64,000 nucleotides of DNA, from assembly GCA_019925795.1 (NCBI GenBank), contig CM034304.1:806001-870000 (forward strand), in the 5' to 3' direction. The notes under the pieces were generated by a model, which was given only the letters and a program-made list of their open reading frames with translations, was not told the DNA's origin and searched no databases. This DNA is from Dendrobium chrysotoxum (Eukaryota > Streptophyta > Magnoliopsida > Asparagales > Orchidaceae). A program made the position numbers and the translations under genes. Positions 10,066 to 21,635 of this stretch are shown here, one piece after another; position 1 is the stretch's first letter; each line of letters opens with the position of its first letter.

Positions 10066-11275
10066 TGGAAAATTAAAATGTGCCACATAATTTGGTTTCA
10101 TTTCTTTAGACAAGTCTATATAGTTAAACATTATACCTACTCAAAAGTCAAATAGATGCTCGACTATTGATTTAATAAGAGAATACATTTTTATGTTCTT
10201 ATCCAAACACACTATAAGGAATGTTAAACTCATCTCAAAGGATGAAAGGAACATTAACCTATCACTTTAAATATGAAACTAAAGCAATGTATTAAATTAT
10301 AGATTTCTTTCATAGGATTCTATCCCTATCTTAGAAAGGAACTAAGATAGGTTTATTTTTTTACTAGGTTTTAGACTTCCTATAGAGGAAACCCTTTATA
10401 GTTAATTACATCCCAGGATACGCCTTAAGAATACTCTTGATTAAAGTGGAGGGTAGACTTTTCAAATTTATAAAGATTTGATTAAGGATTTGAGTTTGAA
10501 AATCTTAAGGATTGATTCAGTTTCAGATTGATCCTTAGAATTTATTTAAGATTTATATAACCTACATGGGAGGAAAATTTAGAGAGATGTTTATACAATC
10601 TGGACACATACTTGCCTAGAGTGGGTTACTAGTTAACATCCTAAAAATAATTAATTATATTATAAATATAAGATAGGATGGCTCTATATCTAAGGAAAAT
10701 GAATTTTAGCTTAGGATTTAATCAGGACTCTTTAATATTCATATGTACCAATCTAGCATAGCATTGACTCAAAGACATCCTAAACTCTAAAATTAATTTT
10801 TAGTTAATGCTAAACTTTTAAAATTTTCTAAGTCTGAGTTTTTTAGAAAATTTGACAGCCTAACAACCCTAAACCATAAGAAAAACTAGGGTAACCCTAT
10901 CACTTAGGCCCCTCATACCTTGTTATTGGCTGGTGTGCTTTAGTTTAATATACATTATAGAAATTTAAAATGCATGAATGTTTACATATCAGGGTAAATG
11001 TGTTCATATATATTGTACTACTACCATACTACTCTAGAACTAGCATACATATTCCTGTAAAGTCCTGAACATGCACACTGAAAGAAACCTTTGAAAAGGC
11101 TACCCTCTAATATAAATCTACCACCCACATTAATGATCTGCATGAAATTTCAAGTAGTATATGAAAGAAAAATATACAAATAAAACATATATTAATTTAT
11201 TTTTAATGTAGAATATAAACTAGGGTTACTAAATAATAAGATGGCCAAGAACCACCACAACAGGTTTTTTTTATC
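10066..11275 (-). repeat. LTR-like segment, inverted copy of 16080-17290
   Basis: Read on the minus strand it matches 16080-17290 over about 1.2 kb with many substitutions, including the run AAGAATACTCTTGATTAAAG, a TATGAGGGGCCTA stretch and a final GTGGCACATT near 10080. The plus copy ends at a tRNA primer site, so this is probably the end portion of a Ty3/gypsy LTR. No primer site follows this copy, consistent with a 3' or solo LTR. Confidence 0.6.
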
Positions 11276-11329
11276 TCATTTCGCCTAAGGTAAAAAACTG
11301 GCCTAAAAGCTTCAGTCTTAGTTTTTTAT

Positions 11330-14300
11330 TCCTTGAACTCCACTTTAAAGATTAAATGCAATTGTCCTCTGTGCTTTAGCATGGTGATTCAATCATTGAA
11401 TCCTAAATCATTTATTTAATAATCACCATTGATGGTCACTTGATCAGCTATTCAATCACTAATAATTACCCCATGGTTATTCATGATCTAAGTATTTTAA
11501 ATTGTAAACTCTTCAATTAATGCTAAACTTTAATCCTAAATCAAAGCAAAATCCAAATCAAGATTAAAACTTTAAACCTTAAAATCTAATATTCAAACCT
11601 TGATGTCTACCTAACCATGTTGGATGCCTCCATTTCCATCTAAACCCTAAAATACAAAGAATTTCCCATGCCTTAAAACCTTAAAATATTTTTATCTCAT
11701 GTCACTAGACATGACATCTTATTGCAAACTATCATGAGAAGCTCTAAAAATTTTCCAAACATGTTTATATTTATAATCATATTGATTTCAACCCTCTTAA
11801 ACCATTAGTGGGCCATGGTTGACCAAGAAATCCATAAACCCTAAAATTAACCTTTTGAATAACCCTTCATGTCTCAGTCATGCCATGACCCAAGATCACT
11901 TCCAATAAACTCTAAATCATAATTAGAGTGGTTTGAATCTAAACCCACACACTGGTTATGCCTAGTTAACAAAGTCAACTTAGGTTGACTAAAGGGCCCC
12001 TATAATCCTAGAAATTACATTTCATGCATCTAGACTTCACTGTTGCATAAAATCTTCTACAACAAGTTTTAAATACCATTTGGAATGAGTTGGAACCAAC
12101 CATAACCCTTGGTTAAACTTGGTTGACCAAACTAGCCCTAAAACTTCTAAAAATTAAATACATACATTTATACCAATCCAAGTTGTTAGAACCCATGGGG
12201 ATGTTTTATTGGGTCCCTGTGGGTCAGCCAAAAAAGATTCTACCCATGGGCCCACTTAGGCTACATAAATGGCTCGATCTAAGCAAACCTATAGGGATTT
12301 TGTTGAGCCAAATTCCAAACCTTGTTAAACTAAATTGCATAAACACTTGCATTAGGTATCTATGGACCCTTTGCACCCAAACTAACAATCTTAGCCAAAG
12401 GATTGACTTGGGTTAAGAAATTAAATTGACCCAAACCATTAAAAACCCAAAACTCTTGGGAACATTCATTACCCATCCCAAACTAAATTCATTATATTAT
12501 TAAATTACATTCTAGAATATTCATTATACTTATCATAATCAGCTCTAGCTATGTTGATAGTTGATGTGGTAAGATTCCTCAAAATAACGTATGTGTAATC
12601 ATTGGTTTTGTTATAACTTCCTAAAAAATAAACCACATGGGCTCTAACTTCTTGCATGAGTTTTTAAGCTCCTATTAGATAGTCCCCATTTGAAATGGTG
12701 GCTTGACAAGTGATGAACTGGTCAGGAATTTAAAGTATTCTTTATTTTCTCTGTCTTATAGATACCCCCTTATTTTTGAATCAAGGGTTGGATCTTTTGA
12801 TTAAATTACCTCCTTAGAGCTCCCCAAAATCTCCCTAAACCTTCCAAGCCCTAGAATCCATTTGGTGGTGAATCTCAAGGGTGATCAAGAGTGTAATCCT
12901 CTAAGTCTTATAAACTTCCAATCCAAGCCTTCTGTAGTGGTATTCAAAGAAGATCAAGAGATGCACCCAATTAATCCAAGGACACCTAAATAAAGTAATT
13001 TCATCCACAAATTTGAGGTAAATGTCAAACCCTGGGTCTAGATCTAGGATTTAAAAAGCTTTACTATCCTATGTAATGCCGCCCCAAAACTTCATGGAAT
13101 AGGGTACAAAATATCCAAGAAATCTTGCCTAAAATTTCACTCAATTTTGTTGAGTAAATATAAATTTTAAATTAATCTTCCAGTTAGTTCATTTTTGAAT
13201 GGAAGAAGTTGGCACAATTCTAAGTCATCTGATCTTATATGTATCTGATCGGATGACTCTAATCTTGTTAGTTGACATGATCGATCCTATTAAATGGAAT
13301 AGTGGGATGGACTACTTTTTCATTCGATGTGATCCTAGACATCTATCTAAAATATGAATGATCTAATGGCTTGCACAATCCATTGATGTGGTTAAGTGAT
13401 TAGACAATGCCATTCAATAGTAACCAAATACCCATCAACGTGTATCACAAGCTTGAGTATGACATGGTAATGCCATGGCAATGAGAAATGCATTAAATGA
13501 ATTATTTAATTCATTAAATTTACTAAAATTTTAGTAAATCACCATAAATTGCATACTTAAGCAATAATTAGATATAATAGTTTTATGGAACGATCATGAA
13601 TAGGGCTTTAATTTAAAAATAAAATCAAGTTAGTTTGATGAGTGGGTAAGGAGTAATTTAGCTTTTATTATCCATACATTTTTTATTAAATATTCCTTAT
13701 ATAGTCATCTGATTAAACTCAAACTTGGCTAGGTTATATTAGGGCATGTACTTGACCTACCCTTATTTTTCTAGGCTTCTTTGATGAGTAAATTTGTATG
13801 AATTAAATTTTCAAGGGAATGGGTCATTTATTGACCTAGATCTTTGGAAATTTATAAGAAACACTCCATAGAGCATTGGTTCATGATTTTTTATATAGGA
13901 ATAGATTAGTGTACAAGGGTTAGTTTGCCGCAAATTTTAATGTCATCCATAGTTTAGATCTCCCGAAATAAATTTTTTTTCTAAGTATAGCTACATTTAC
14001 TTTAGAAATTAATTTAGAACCCTATGAACGATGATTTAAAACTTCTTGAGTTAGTTCTTTGCATCTTAATTGATCTAGGTTTTAAATTTTAAAAAGTTCA
14101 AAGTTCATTTAGTCTATCAATTAGTTAACCCTAAATCACATTACATAATTTACCTAGGATTTTTATTATATTGCCTTTACTATAATGCTAACCATGCTAG
14201 TGTTCTTTACATGTGCATTTCTAAGTTATATCACTTGGTTTTGTAGATTACGTTTGGTGCAAGTTTTCTATCTTCGAGCTTTTTTTACAGGAAGAGTGTG

Positions 14301-15540
14301 CTGAAAGCTAATCATTGGATCTTCATATTTTTTGGGTGTTGGGTCTTGGCCACCCTAGAATGTTACTAGGTGTTTTTGTAATTGTGCTTTGAAGGGACCT
14401 TATGCTCTTAGATTTTCTTTTTACTTGTTTTGTAGCTCTTCTGAGTAGTAGTGAGGTAATGGTCCCTCTTAAGGACTTTGTAATATCCCTTTTAATTAAT
14501 GTATAGGCCACATTATGGGTTTTATCCCAAAAAAAGAATTTTTAATAAATCAATAAAAATTCAAAGTAAATAAAAAAATATAAATTAAATTTCAATCAAT
14601 CAAAAAGAAGATATATATTCAAGGAAAAATAAAAGCCCCATTAGAAACATAAAAAATAATGATTAATATAAAATTAAAGAATAAATATTAAATAATAAAA
14701 TAAAATAATTAAAAATATAAATAAATTTCCAAATGGTCTCAAACTCTTACAACTATCTTTAGAGGTCACCTCTTAATAATATAAATAATTATTTAACTTA
14801 TGACCTCTGATGATGACATCAAGTGGTTTGTAAAAATATAAATAGCCTAATTACTTGAATTTTTTAATTCAATTAATTGGGGTGATTTTGTTAAAATTAT
14901 AAATAAATAAGTAAAATTTAAAAAATTAGAAACTTAATTATAATTAACTCCAAATTAAATCAAAAATTTATTAAATATTAAAAACCATTATGATCTAAAG
15001 TAAAATAAAAACAAACTTTGTTCAACTTAATTAATAAAGAAAATTAGAAAAATAAAATAAAATTGAATAAAAAATAAAATAATAAAAATAAAACAAAGTA
15101 CTCTATGCACCTGATTTGATCACTTAGGGAAAATCAAATGCATTATAACTATGAGCCTAGGATCTTTCAATTGAAAGCTTCAACTTCTAGAAATGATTTG
15201 ATAAGATTCTTTAAAACCTAAATTATTAAAATACCTTAATAAAATGAAGGCCTCTATACATTAGATTTGATCCCTTATGAAAGGTCAAATGCATTATGAA
15301 TATAAGCGTATGACTTGCTGATCAATGACTTTTGGTACTTAGGAGTTATTAAGCATTATGTTCTTTAAAACTTAAAATAAATAATTCAACAGCTAAAATA
15401 TATTCATTAAAATAAATTTTAAATTATAAAACACTAAAATTTAAATTAAAATAAATCTCCTTTGACATAAAATATATTAAAAATAAAATATTAGATAACA
15501 TTAAATAATAAATAACTTACAACCTAGCCAAACAACAAAG
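11330..15540 (+). repeat. approximately 4-kb AT-rich repeat, copy 1
   Basis: Colinear with 30170-34010 over most of its length, for example the TCATTTATTTAATAATCA stretch near 11410, the CCATGGTTGACCAAG phrase near 11813 and TAAAAGCCCCAT near 14632. Contains 160-175-bp subrepeats around GGTTGACCAA (about 11810-12130) and the LINE-like insert at 14233-14535 that copy 2 lacks. No convincing gene: the frame at 12123-12416 is not kept in copy 2. It could be the bulk of a very long gypsy LTR. Confidence 0.6.
14233..14535 (+). mobile_element. 3' tail of a truncated LINE-like retroposon
   Basis: An insert of about 300 bp ends TTTTGTAGCTCTTCTGAG...TTTGTAATATCCCTTTTAATTAATGTATAGGCCAC...TTTTATCCCAAAAAAAG, the style of plant L1 LINE 3' ends with an A tail. 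It interrupts repeat copy 1 and is absent at the matching point of copy 2 (near 33090). Target duplications are not clear, so LINE identity is tentative. Confidence 0.45.
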
Positions 15541-16079
15541 CTTGTTACGTAAATTTTAGATGGTTTGATAGGGCTATTGACTCTACCCTAGGTTGTGCCA
15601 ATGGTCTGGTTTATTGTGATGCAGATATCTTACTTTGAGGGTGTCTTGTGTATGCTTACTTATTTCCTATACTTTTGATGTCATGATTATATTCCTTGTT
15701 GGTGTACGTTGGACTCTTCTAGGTTGTAGTTGATGCATTTGGTTCTGCACACCTGCATTACACTTTTACTTTCTTAATGTATGTATTGCTCTTTTACTTT
15801 CCTGCAAAAAGTAGAATGCATCTTGGACCTGATGTAAAAATAAATGTGTAACTATAAATGTAAAGTACTAGATTCTTGTATAGCTAGATTTAGTTGTATA
15901 ATATTAAGTGTTGTATAGAAAGTAGATTTATTGTAGATATATAAGTTTCTAAAGAAAATGATTCTTCCTTCTTTGAAGATCATTATCTATTGAAATCTTA
16001 AAGAAGATCCTAAAGCCTGAATATGAGGACTAAATTAAGCAATCATATTTAAATCTACAATATATAGGAGTAGAAATCC
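15541..16079. other. AT-rich tract with no recognised feature
   Basis: Lies between the 4-kb repeat and the LTR end segment. No gene seen; may be part of one long LTR running from about 11330 to 17290. Confidence 0.45.
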
Positions 16080-17290
16080 AAGCCTATTGCAGCGGAGCAT
16101 GGCCACCATAGTTTTCAATAGACACTGGGTTATATTTTTATTTTAAATAAATAAATAAAAGTTTTATTTAAACACTGCTCTTTCATATAATCCTTCATGT
16201 TATTTGCATTGTTATCATATGGGTGGTGTATTTGCGTTAGAGGATAGTCTTTTTATGTGTTTATTTTGGTGTGCATGTTCCAGACTTTGTAGGAACATAT
16301 ATGCTAGTTCTGGAATGATATAGTAGTGGGTCCATATACATGAAAAACTTTATCCTAACATGCATACATAAATGTATTTTAAATTTATGCAACATATACT
16401 AAACCAAAGGACACAAGCCAATGATAAATTATGAGGGGCCTAGGAGTAGGGGCTACCATTGTTTTTCTTATGATGTAGGGCCATTATGCTACTAGATTTT
16501 TCTAAAAAATTTGGACTTAGAAAATTTTAAAAGTTTAGTATAAATTAAATAAAATTTAGAGCATAAGATGCCTTTAAGTCAAAGTTGCGCTAGATGGGAA
16601 CATTTGCATATTAAAGAGAATGGATTAAATCTTAAACTAAAAATCCTTATCTCCTTAGCTTTAGAGATATCCTATCTTGCATTTGTAATGAAATTGATTA
16701 CTTCTAAGATGTTGGTTGACATCCAACTCTAGGAAAACTTAAGTCTAGATTGTATGCATATATCTCTAAATTTCCACCTTAGGAAGGTTATTAAAATCTT
16801 AAATAAATTCAAAACATCAATCTTGATCTAAATCAGTCCTTAGGATTTTCAAAGTCAAAACATTGATCAAATCTTTATAAGTTTGAAAAGTTTAGTCCCC
16901 ACTTTAATCAAGAGTATTCTTAAGACTTATCTTGGGATGTAATTAAATATAGATGCTTGCCTCTAGAAGGAGTCTATAAACCAGTACAAAAATAAACCTC
17001 ATCTTATTTCCTTTCTACTATGGGGGAAGAATTTTGTGAATGCAAACTAGCTTTATACATTAGTTTATACATTCATATTCAAAATGAAAGGTGGATATTC
17101 TATTTATCCTTCAAGATGAATTTAATATTTCTTATGTTGAGTTTGGATATGAAAGTAATTTTTTTCTCTTTTTAAATTAATAATCAAGCATCCATTTATC
17201 TTTCAAGGAAATAAATGTTATGTTATGCATATTTGACTGAAGAAATGTTATAGCAAATCTTGTGGCACATTTAAACATTTAGTTTATTCA
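16080..17290 (+). repeat. end portion of a Ty3/gypsy-type LTR
   Basis: Followed ten bases later by a tRNA-Arg-type primer site, which marks it as the end of a 5' LTR. An inverted diverged copy is at 10066-11275. The LTR start is not resolved: no TG with a polypurine tract is visible near 16080, and the LTR may extend left through the 4-kb repeat, which would make it about 6 kb, large but within the range known for Ogre elements. Confidence 0.55.
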
Positions 17291-17300
17291 CATGATTTTT

Positions 17301-17318
17301 TGGCAACTCCACTGGGTA
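17301..17318 (+). promoter_or_regulatory. primer-binding site, tRNA-Arg type
   Basis: TGGCAACTCCACTGGGTA closely resembles TGGCGACTCYACTGGGGA, the site complementary to the 3' end of plant tRNA-Arg used by Ogre/Tat gypsy elements. Two bases look mutated. Confidence 0.6.
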
Positions 17319-18073
17319 GTGACTTCTCTCTTCATCTTTTGCAGAGACTGGACTTTCTAAATATATAAATATTTGATTAAAGATTTGATTTCTTTAAGTA
17401 TAAATGTCAGTTTAAATTCATTTTCCTAGTCCAAATTCTTTTGTTCTCGATCTAAATATAAATATCTTCAATTAATGCCACTTTAAGCTCATTTTCCTCA
17501 ATTTAAAGTATTCAGATCGGGTACTGACCTAATTTAAAATTTACTTTAATCAAAATTAAATTCTTCCTAATCAGAAGTCCTTGGACTGGGTCCTTGTTTA
17601 AGTCATGATCCACATACCTATCTAAGGCTTTATTTGTGATGGGTCCTTATTTAAATCATGATATAAAATTTTAATTTTTGTACTAAAACTCCATTTTAAG
17701 AAGCAATAAAGAAGCCATCCCAAATGAAGCATAAATCATCACCAAACCAAGTTTTAAATCTAAATTTCCTAATATACATAACTAAATTCTACTTTCATTC
17801 TTATTTAAACCTATGTTGAAGATTTAGTAAATTGAGCTCAGTATAATATTTAATGTTCTAAATAGCCTACTTAAAACTAGTAAATATTGAAAGTGGTTTA
17901 GGATTCTGATCAATTATAGAAAATATGAAGAAAGCTGAATCTTTATTCTCCAATGATGTTAGCATCAATGTAAACTAGGCCCTATCTCTAAGGAATCTCT
18001 AATCAAATTTGGTTTGAGATTTTATAAAATTTAGGACTCTTTTACTGGAACTTAACATGAAGTGCTCAAGGCT
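17319..18073 (+). other. leader of the gypsy element, noncoding
   Basis: Runs from the primer site to the insertion point of element B. AT-rich without long frames. The gypsy element resumes at 27876 after B. Confidence 0.5.
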
Positions 18074-18078
18074 AAAAT
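18074..18078 (+). repeat. target-site duplication of element B, left
   Basis: AAAAT directly before the 5' LTR, identical to 27871-27875. Confidence 0.88.
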
Positions 18079-18329
18079 TGTTGCAAATCTAGTTTTGATG
18101 ATGACAAACATGTTTCTAGTGTGTTTTGCTTGGCTAACCCATTTCAGGTACAAAAGATCAAGAGCAACTCAAGCCAACTCAAGATCAAGTCGAAGTGTGT
18201 CCAAATGTACTGTTTTCTTTTTCTTGAGTCAATTGTAATGTAATTGATCCCCTAGCTAAGTAACCTTGCACACATACACTCAAGGGGAGAGCTTGAGTGA
18301 ATTAGAGTTTCTGATCATTTTTTGTTCAG

Positions 18330-18985
18330 ATCATCCTGGATGATATTTACATCGTCCTAGACGATCAAGTAAAAATAGAAACCCTAATTAGGGCGACCAA
18401 GTTAAGTGTGTCTGATTAAGCAGATCATCCTGGACGATCCCGACATCGTACGGGACGATATGCTCAAAGCAAAATTCTCGGCAGCCAGATCAAGTTAGGC
18501 AAGTTTTTATTTTTAGATATTTGGTCTGATCATCCTGGACGATACGTGTATCATCCTGGATGATCCACTACAGTCATGCCTAAATTAGTCTGGTAATTAA
18601 GGAAAGCAATTAATATTTAATTCATACAATTATATCATTCGGGATGATCTGGATTATCTAGTGTGTTTTAGCTGTACATCGAGAGCGATGATCAGGATGA
18701 TTTTGCCACTATTTGAACTAATCGTACAGGATGATATCCGTATTATCCTGGACTATCAAGTCATTTTTAGGTTGTCCAGCACAAGTTTCTGTGGACGACC
18801 AGAGCGGTCTTCTGGACGAAATTCCTCAATTTACACTAATCCTCCCGGACGATCGCAGAATCGTATGGGATGATATGAACAACTTTTTCTTCTGATCGTC
18901 CAGAAGAGCCCGATCATCTAGGCTGAAGCAACTGATTTTGAACTGATCGTACAAGATGATCTATCGATCGTCCTGGATGATCTAG
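18330..18985 (+). promoter_or_regulatory. paired palindrome array, 5' LTR of element B
   Basis: Same array as in A but with many CG to CA or TG changes, for example ATCATCCTGGATGAT at 18330 paired with ATCGTCCTAGACGAT at 18351, 21 bp apart. Confidence 0.8.
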
Positions 18986-19023
18986 GCCGACCAGTTGAGA
19001 TTTAGGGCAAATTTTGAGCCCTC

Positions 19024-19033
19024 CTATAAAAGA
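19024..19033 (+). promoter_or_regulatory. TATA box of element B LTR
   Basis: CTATAAAAGA just downstream of the palindrome array, in the place expected for the U3 promoter. Transcription would start roughly 30 bp later. Confidence 0.6.
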
Positions 19034-19751
19034 TATTTTTCTTCAAACAAGAAAAATCTTTTTCCACTTTCGTTTCTAGAGAAACTCTAGAGAGAGAGAG
19101 TTTGGGAGAGAGAGAGGATCTTGTGAGGGGGAGTTCATGAGGGGTTCATGAAGGTTGCTCCAAGCAAGGATCAGAGTCATCTTCTCCGTTCGTCGTCTTT
19201 TATCATGTTGGTGTTCTTTGTGAGAGGATCATTTGCAAGAAGATCCGGTTCTCTGCCCACTTCAGGAGAAAGCAAAATGAGTTTAGGTTCTCTACTTGCT
19301 TCAGGAGGAAGCAAAAAGAGTCTGAGGTTCTCTGCCTGCTTTAGGAGGAAGCAAAAGGAGGTTAGGTTCTCTGCCTCACCGTGTCGGTGGAAAAGAGTTT
19401 TGTACAGGCTTCTCCACCTTGTTGTGGGAGCAAAAGGAGAGACACTTTGAGTTAGTGCAATACCCGGAGGGGAGGCTCTAGGGAGTGGATGTAGGTCAAG
19501 TTGACCGAACCACTATAAAAATCTAGTGTGTTCTTTCTGATTACATTCTGTACTTTAGTTTTTCTGTGATTATCTGCTTGGGTGAAATTTGTGTTTAATC
19601 TTTTCGTTTGAGTATTTACTTATTTCTGCTGCATATTATAGAAAAGATTTTCACTGTTGCTCTAGAATTTTTTAAATAACCTATTCACCCCCCTCTTGGT
19701 TAGCCTCGGGACTACTTCATCAGGGCTTAACATCCCTATCAAACTTTCAAG

Positions 19752-19763
19752 TGGTATCAGAGT
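19752..19763 (+). promoter_or_regulatory. primer-binding site of element B (initiator tRNA-Met)
   Basis: TGGTATCAGAGT, two bases after the LTR end. Matches the TGGTATCAGAGC site complementary to the 3' end of plant initiator tRNA-Met, the usual copia primer. Confidence 0.9.
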
Positions 19764-19807
19764 GGGATTCATAAAATCTAGTTTTTAAAAACTTTTGAAT
19801 TTGATCC

Positions 19808-21622
19808 ATGGCTAACTTTGGTAATCGTAATACTGCTGAAGGTAATTCAATTACACGACCGCCATTATTTGATAACATTCCTTTTGATTTTTGGAAAACT
19901 CGCATGTCCACTTTTCTTCAATCAATTGACTATCGTATGTGGATGCTTGTTAAGGATCGATACGAACCACCATTTAGATTGGTTAACAATGTTAAAACTG
20001 AACTACCCTTTACTGATTGGACTTTTGATGATCGAGATTTAGCATAATTGAATGCAAAATGCTTGAATTATTTTTTTTTGTGCTTTAAAATCTGAAGATT
20101 ACATGCGTGTGTCTACTTGTACGACTGGTAAAGAGATTTGGGATAGATTGTGCATCACTTACAAGTGTACAACTGAAGTCAAACATTCTAGGATAAATAT
20201 TTTGCTTCATGACTATGAACTTTTTTACATGAAACCTACTGAAACCATTTATGAAATGTATACAAGATTCACTCAAATTGTCATGTCTTTGCATGCCTTA
20301 GGAAGAGAACTTAAAAATTACGAAAGAATGAACAAAATCCTTAGATGTTTGCCTTCTTCGTATGATGCTAAGATAACTGCAATCACTGAGTCTAAAGATT
20401 TGAATACTTACTCTATTTATAGCTTACTTGGATCACTCATTGCTTACGAGCAAGGGGTAAACCAAAGACAGCTTGATGCAGGTGAGAAGAAGAAGGAGAA
20501 AACAGTGGCACTGAAGGCCAACGAGAGTGATACTAATTCTTCCAGGTCTGATAGCAATGACGTTGCCTTAATCACTAGGCAATTCAAAAGCTTTCTAAGG
20601 AAGAAACACAAGAACTTTCAGAAGTGGAACAAGGGTAAGTCTAGCAAGAATTTTAAAGGTTCATCTGACACTGTCTGTTTTGAATACAGGAAGCCTTGAC
20701 ACATTAAGGCTGATTGTCCTACACTTAAAGCTCACCCAAGCAAGGAGAAGGGTGAGGAGAAACACAAGTTTAGGAAGGATAAGAAGTGGATTCAGAAGGC
20801 GTTCTGGGAAGATTCTGCATCTGACTCTTTCGAGCTGAAGCTGAAGAGGAGGAAATAAATTTATGTCTGATGGCTGATGATTATCCTGGTCAATCTGACC
20901 AGGAAGAGGTATGTGAGCTTACTTATGATCAATTACTTGAAATATTTGAAAGAGTTCATGCATCGTATAGGAAGCTTAAGAAAACTCATGTTAGCCTGAA
21001 ACTAGAATTTTTGAACTTACAAAAAAAGCATGAAATTTTGATTAAAGATCATTCTACTATTTATTACAGTCACATATCTTTACTTGATGAGTTTGATGAA
21101 TTGAACAAAAAATATTCTGAGCTGACTACTGAGTATGATTTACTGAAAACCACGCATATTGATTTAGAGAAAGCTTTCAAAGAATTAGACAATCTGGCAT
21201 GTGAAGGGGAGAGTAGCAATGGTTCTTTGAAATTTGAAATTGTAAGTTTAAAGAAAGAAAATGAATTTTTAAAAGTTAAGCTCAATACATTTGAGAAACA
21301 TGAAACACCTCCCACGTTTGCACAGTTTTATGCACCTCCACCTTTTGTAGAATCTGGTTCAAAATCATCAAAGCATGTTTCATACAAACCTAGGAAGAGG
21401 CACTATCACCCATGAAAATTAGTTAACCCTTTTCTTGGTGTTACATGTTTTTCATGTGGCATGCTAGGACACATCTCCCACACTTGCACTGTTCACTGTA
21501 GTACATATTGGGTGTGGAGGCCCAAATTGCCTATTTCACAACACAACATCCATGCATTGCATTCTTCTTTTCATAAGAAGGAACCCAAACCTGTTTGGGT
21601 TCCTAAAACTGACGTTTTATGA
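19808..21622 (+). pseudogene. gag: gag of element B, multiply broken
   Basis: Starts ATG in MANFGNRNTAEG and matches gag of A and D. The frame stops at 20045-20047, then reopens at 20103 after a shift. The first zinc knuckle has its second Cys replaced by Tyr (CFEYRKP) and is followed directly by a TGA where A has TGG... a Gly codon region. The coiled-coil part is open at 20870-21415 and stops where A has CGA and B has TGA. The second knuckle region follows to the shared gag stop at 21620-21622. Probably no functional protein. Confidence 0.85.
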
Positions 21623-21635
21623 TTTTGTAGGTGTG

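Larger units (their letters stand above)
18079..19749 (+). repeat. 5' LTR of element B (1671 bp)
   Basis: TGTTGCAAATCTAG to AACTTTCA. Contains the palindrome array (18330-18985), a TATA box (CTATAAAAGA at 19024), the GGTTCTCTGCC minisatellite (about 19248-19385), the TAGTGCAATACCCGGAGG block at 19452 and a C6 run near 19687. Confidence 0.93.

Noticed and set aside
12123..12416. 97-codon frame in the 4-kb repeat
   Set aside because: Not open in the second copy of the repeat and no recognisable domain.
13200..13290. Possible tRNA-like or promoter signal in AT-rich tract
   Set aside because: No cloverleaf could be drawn; the similarity to A and B boxes is by chance.
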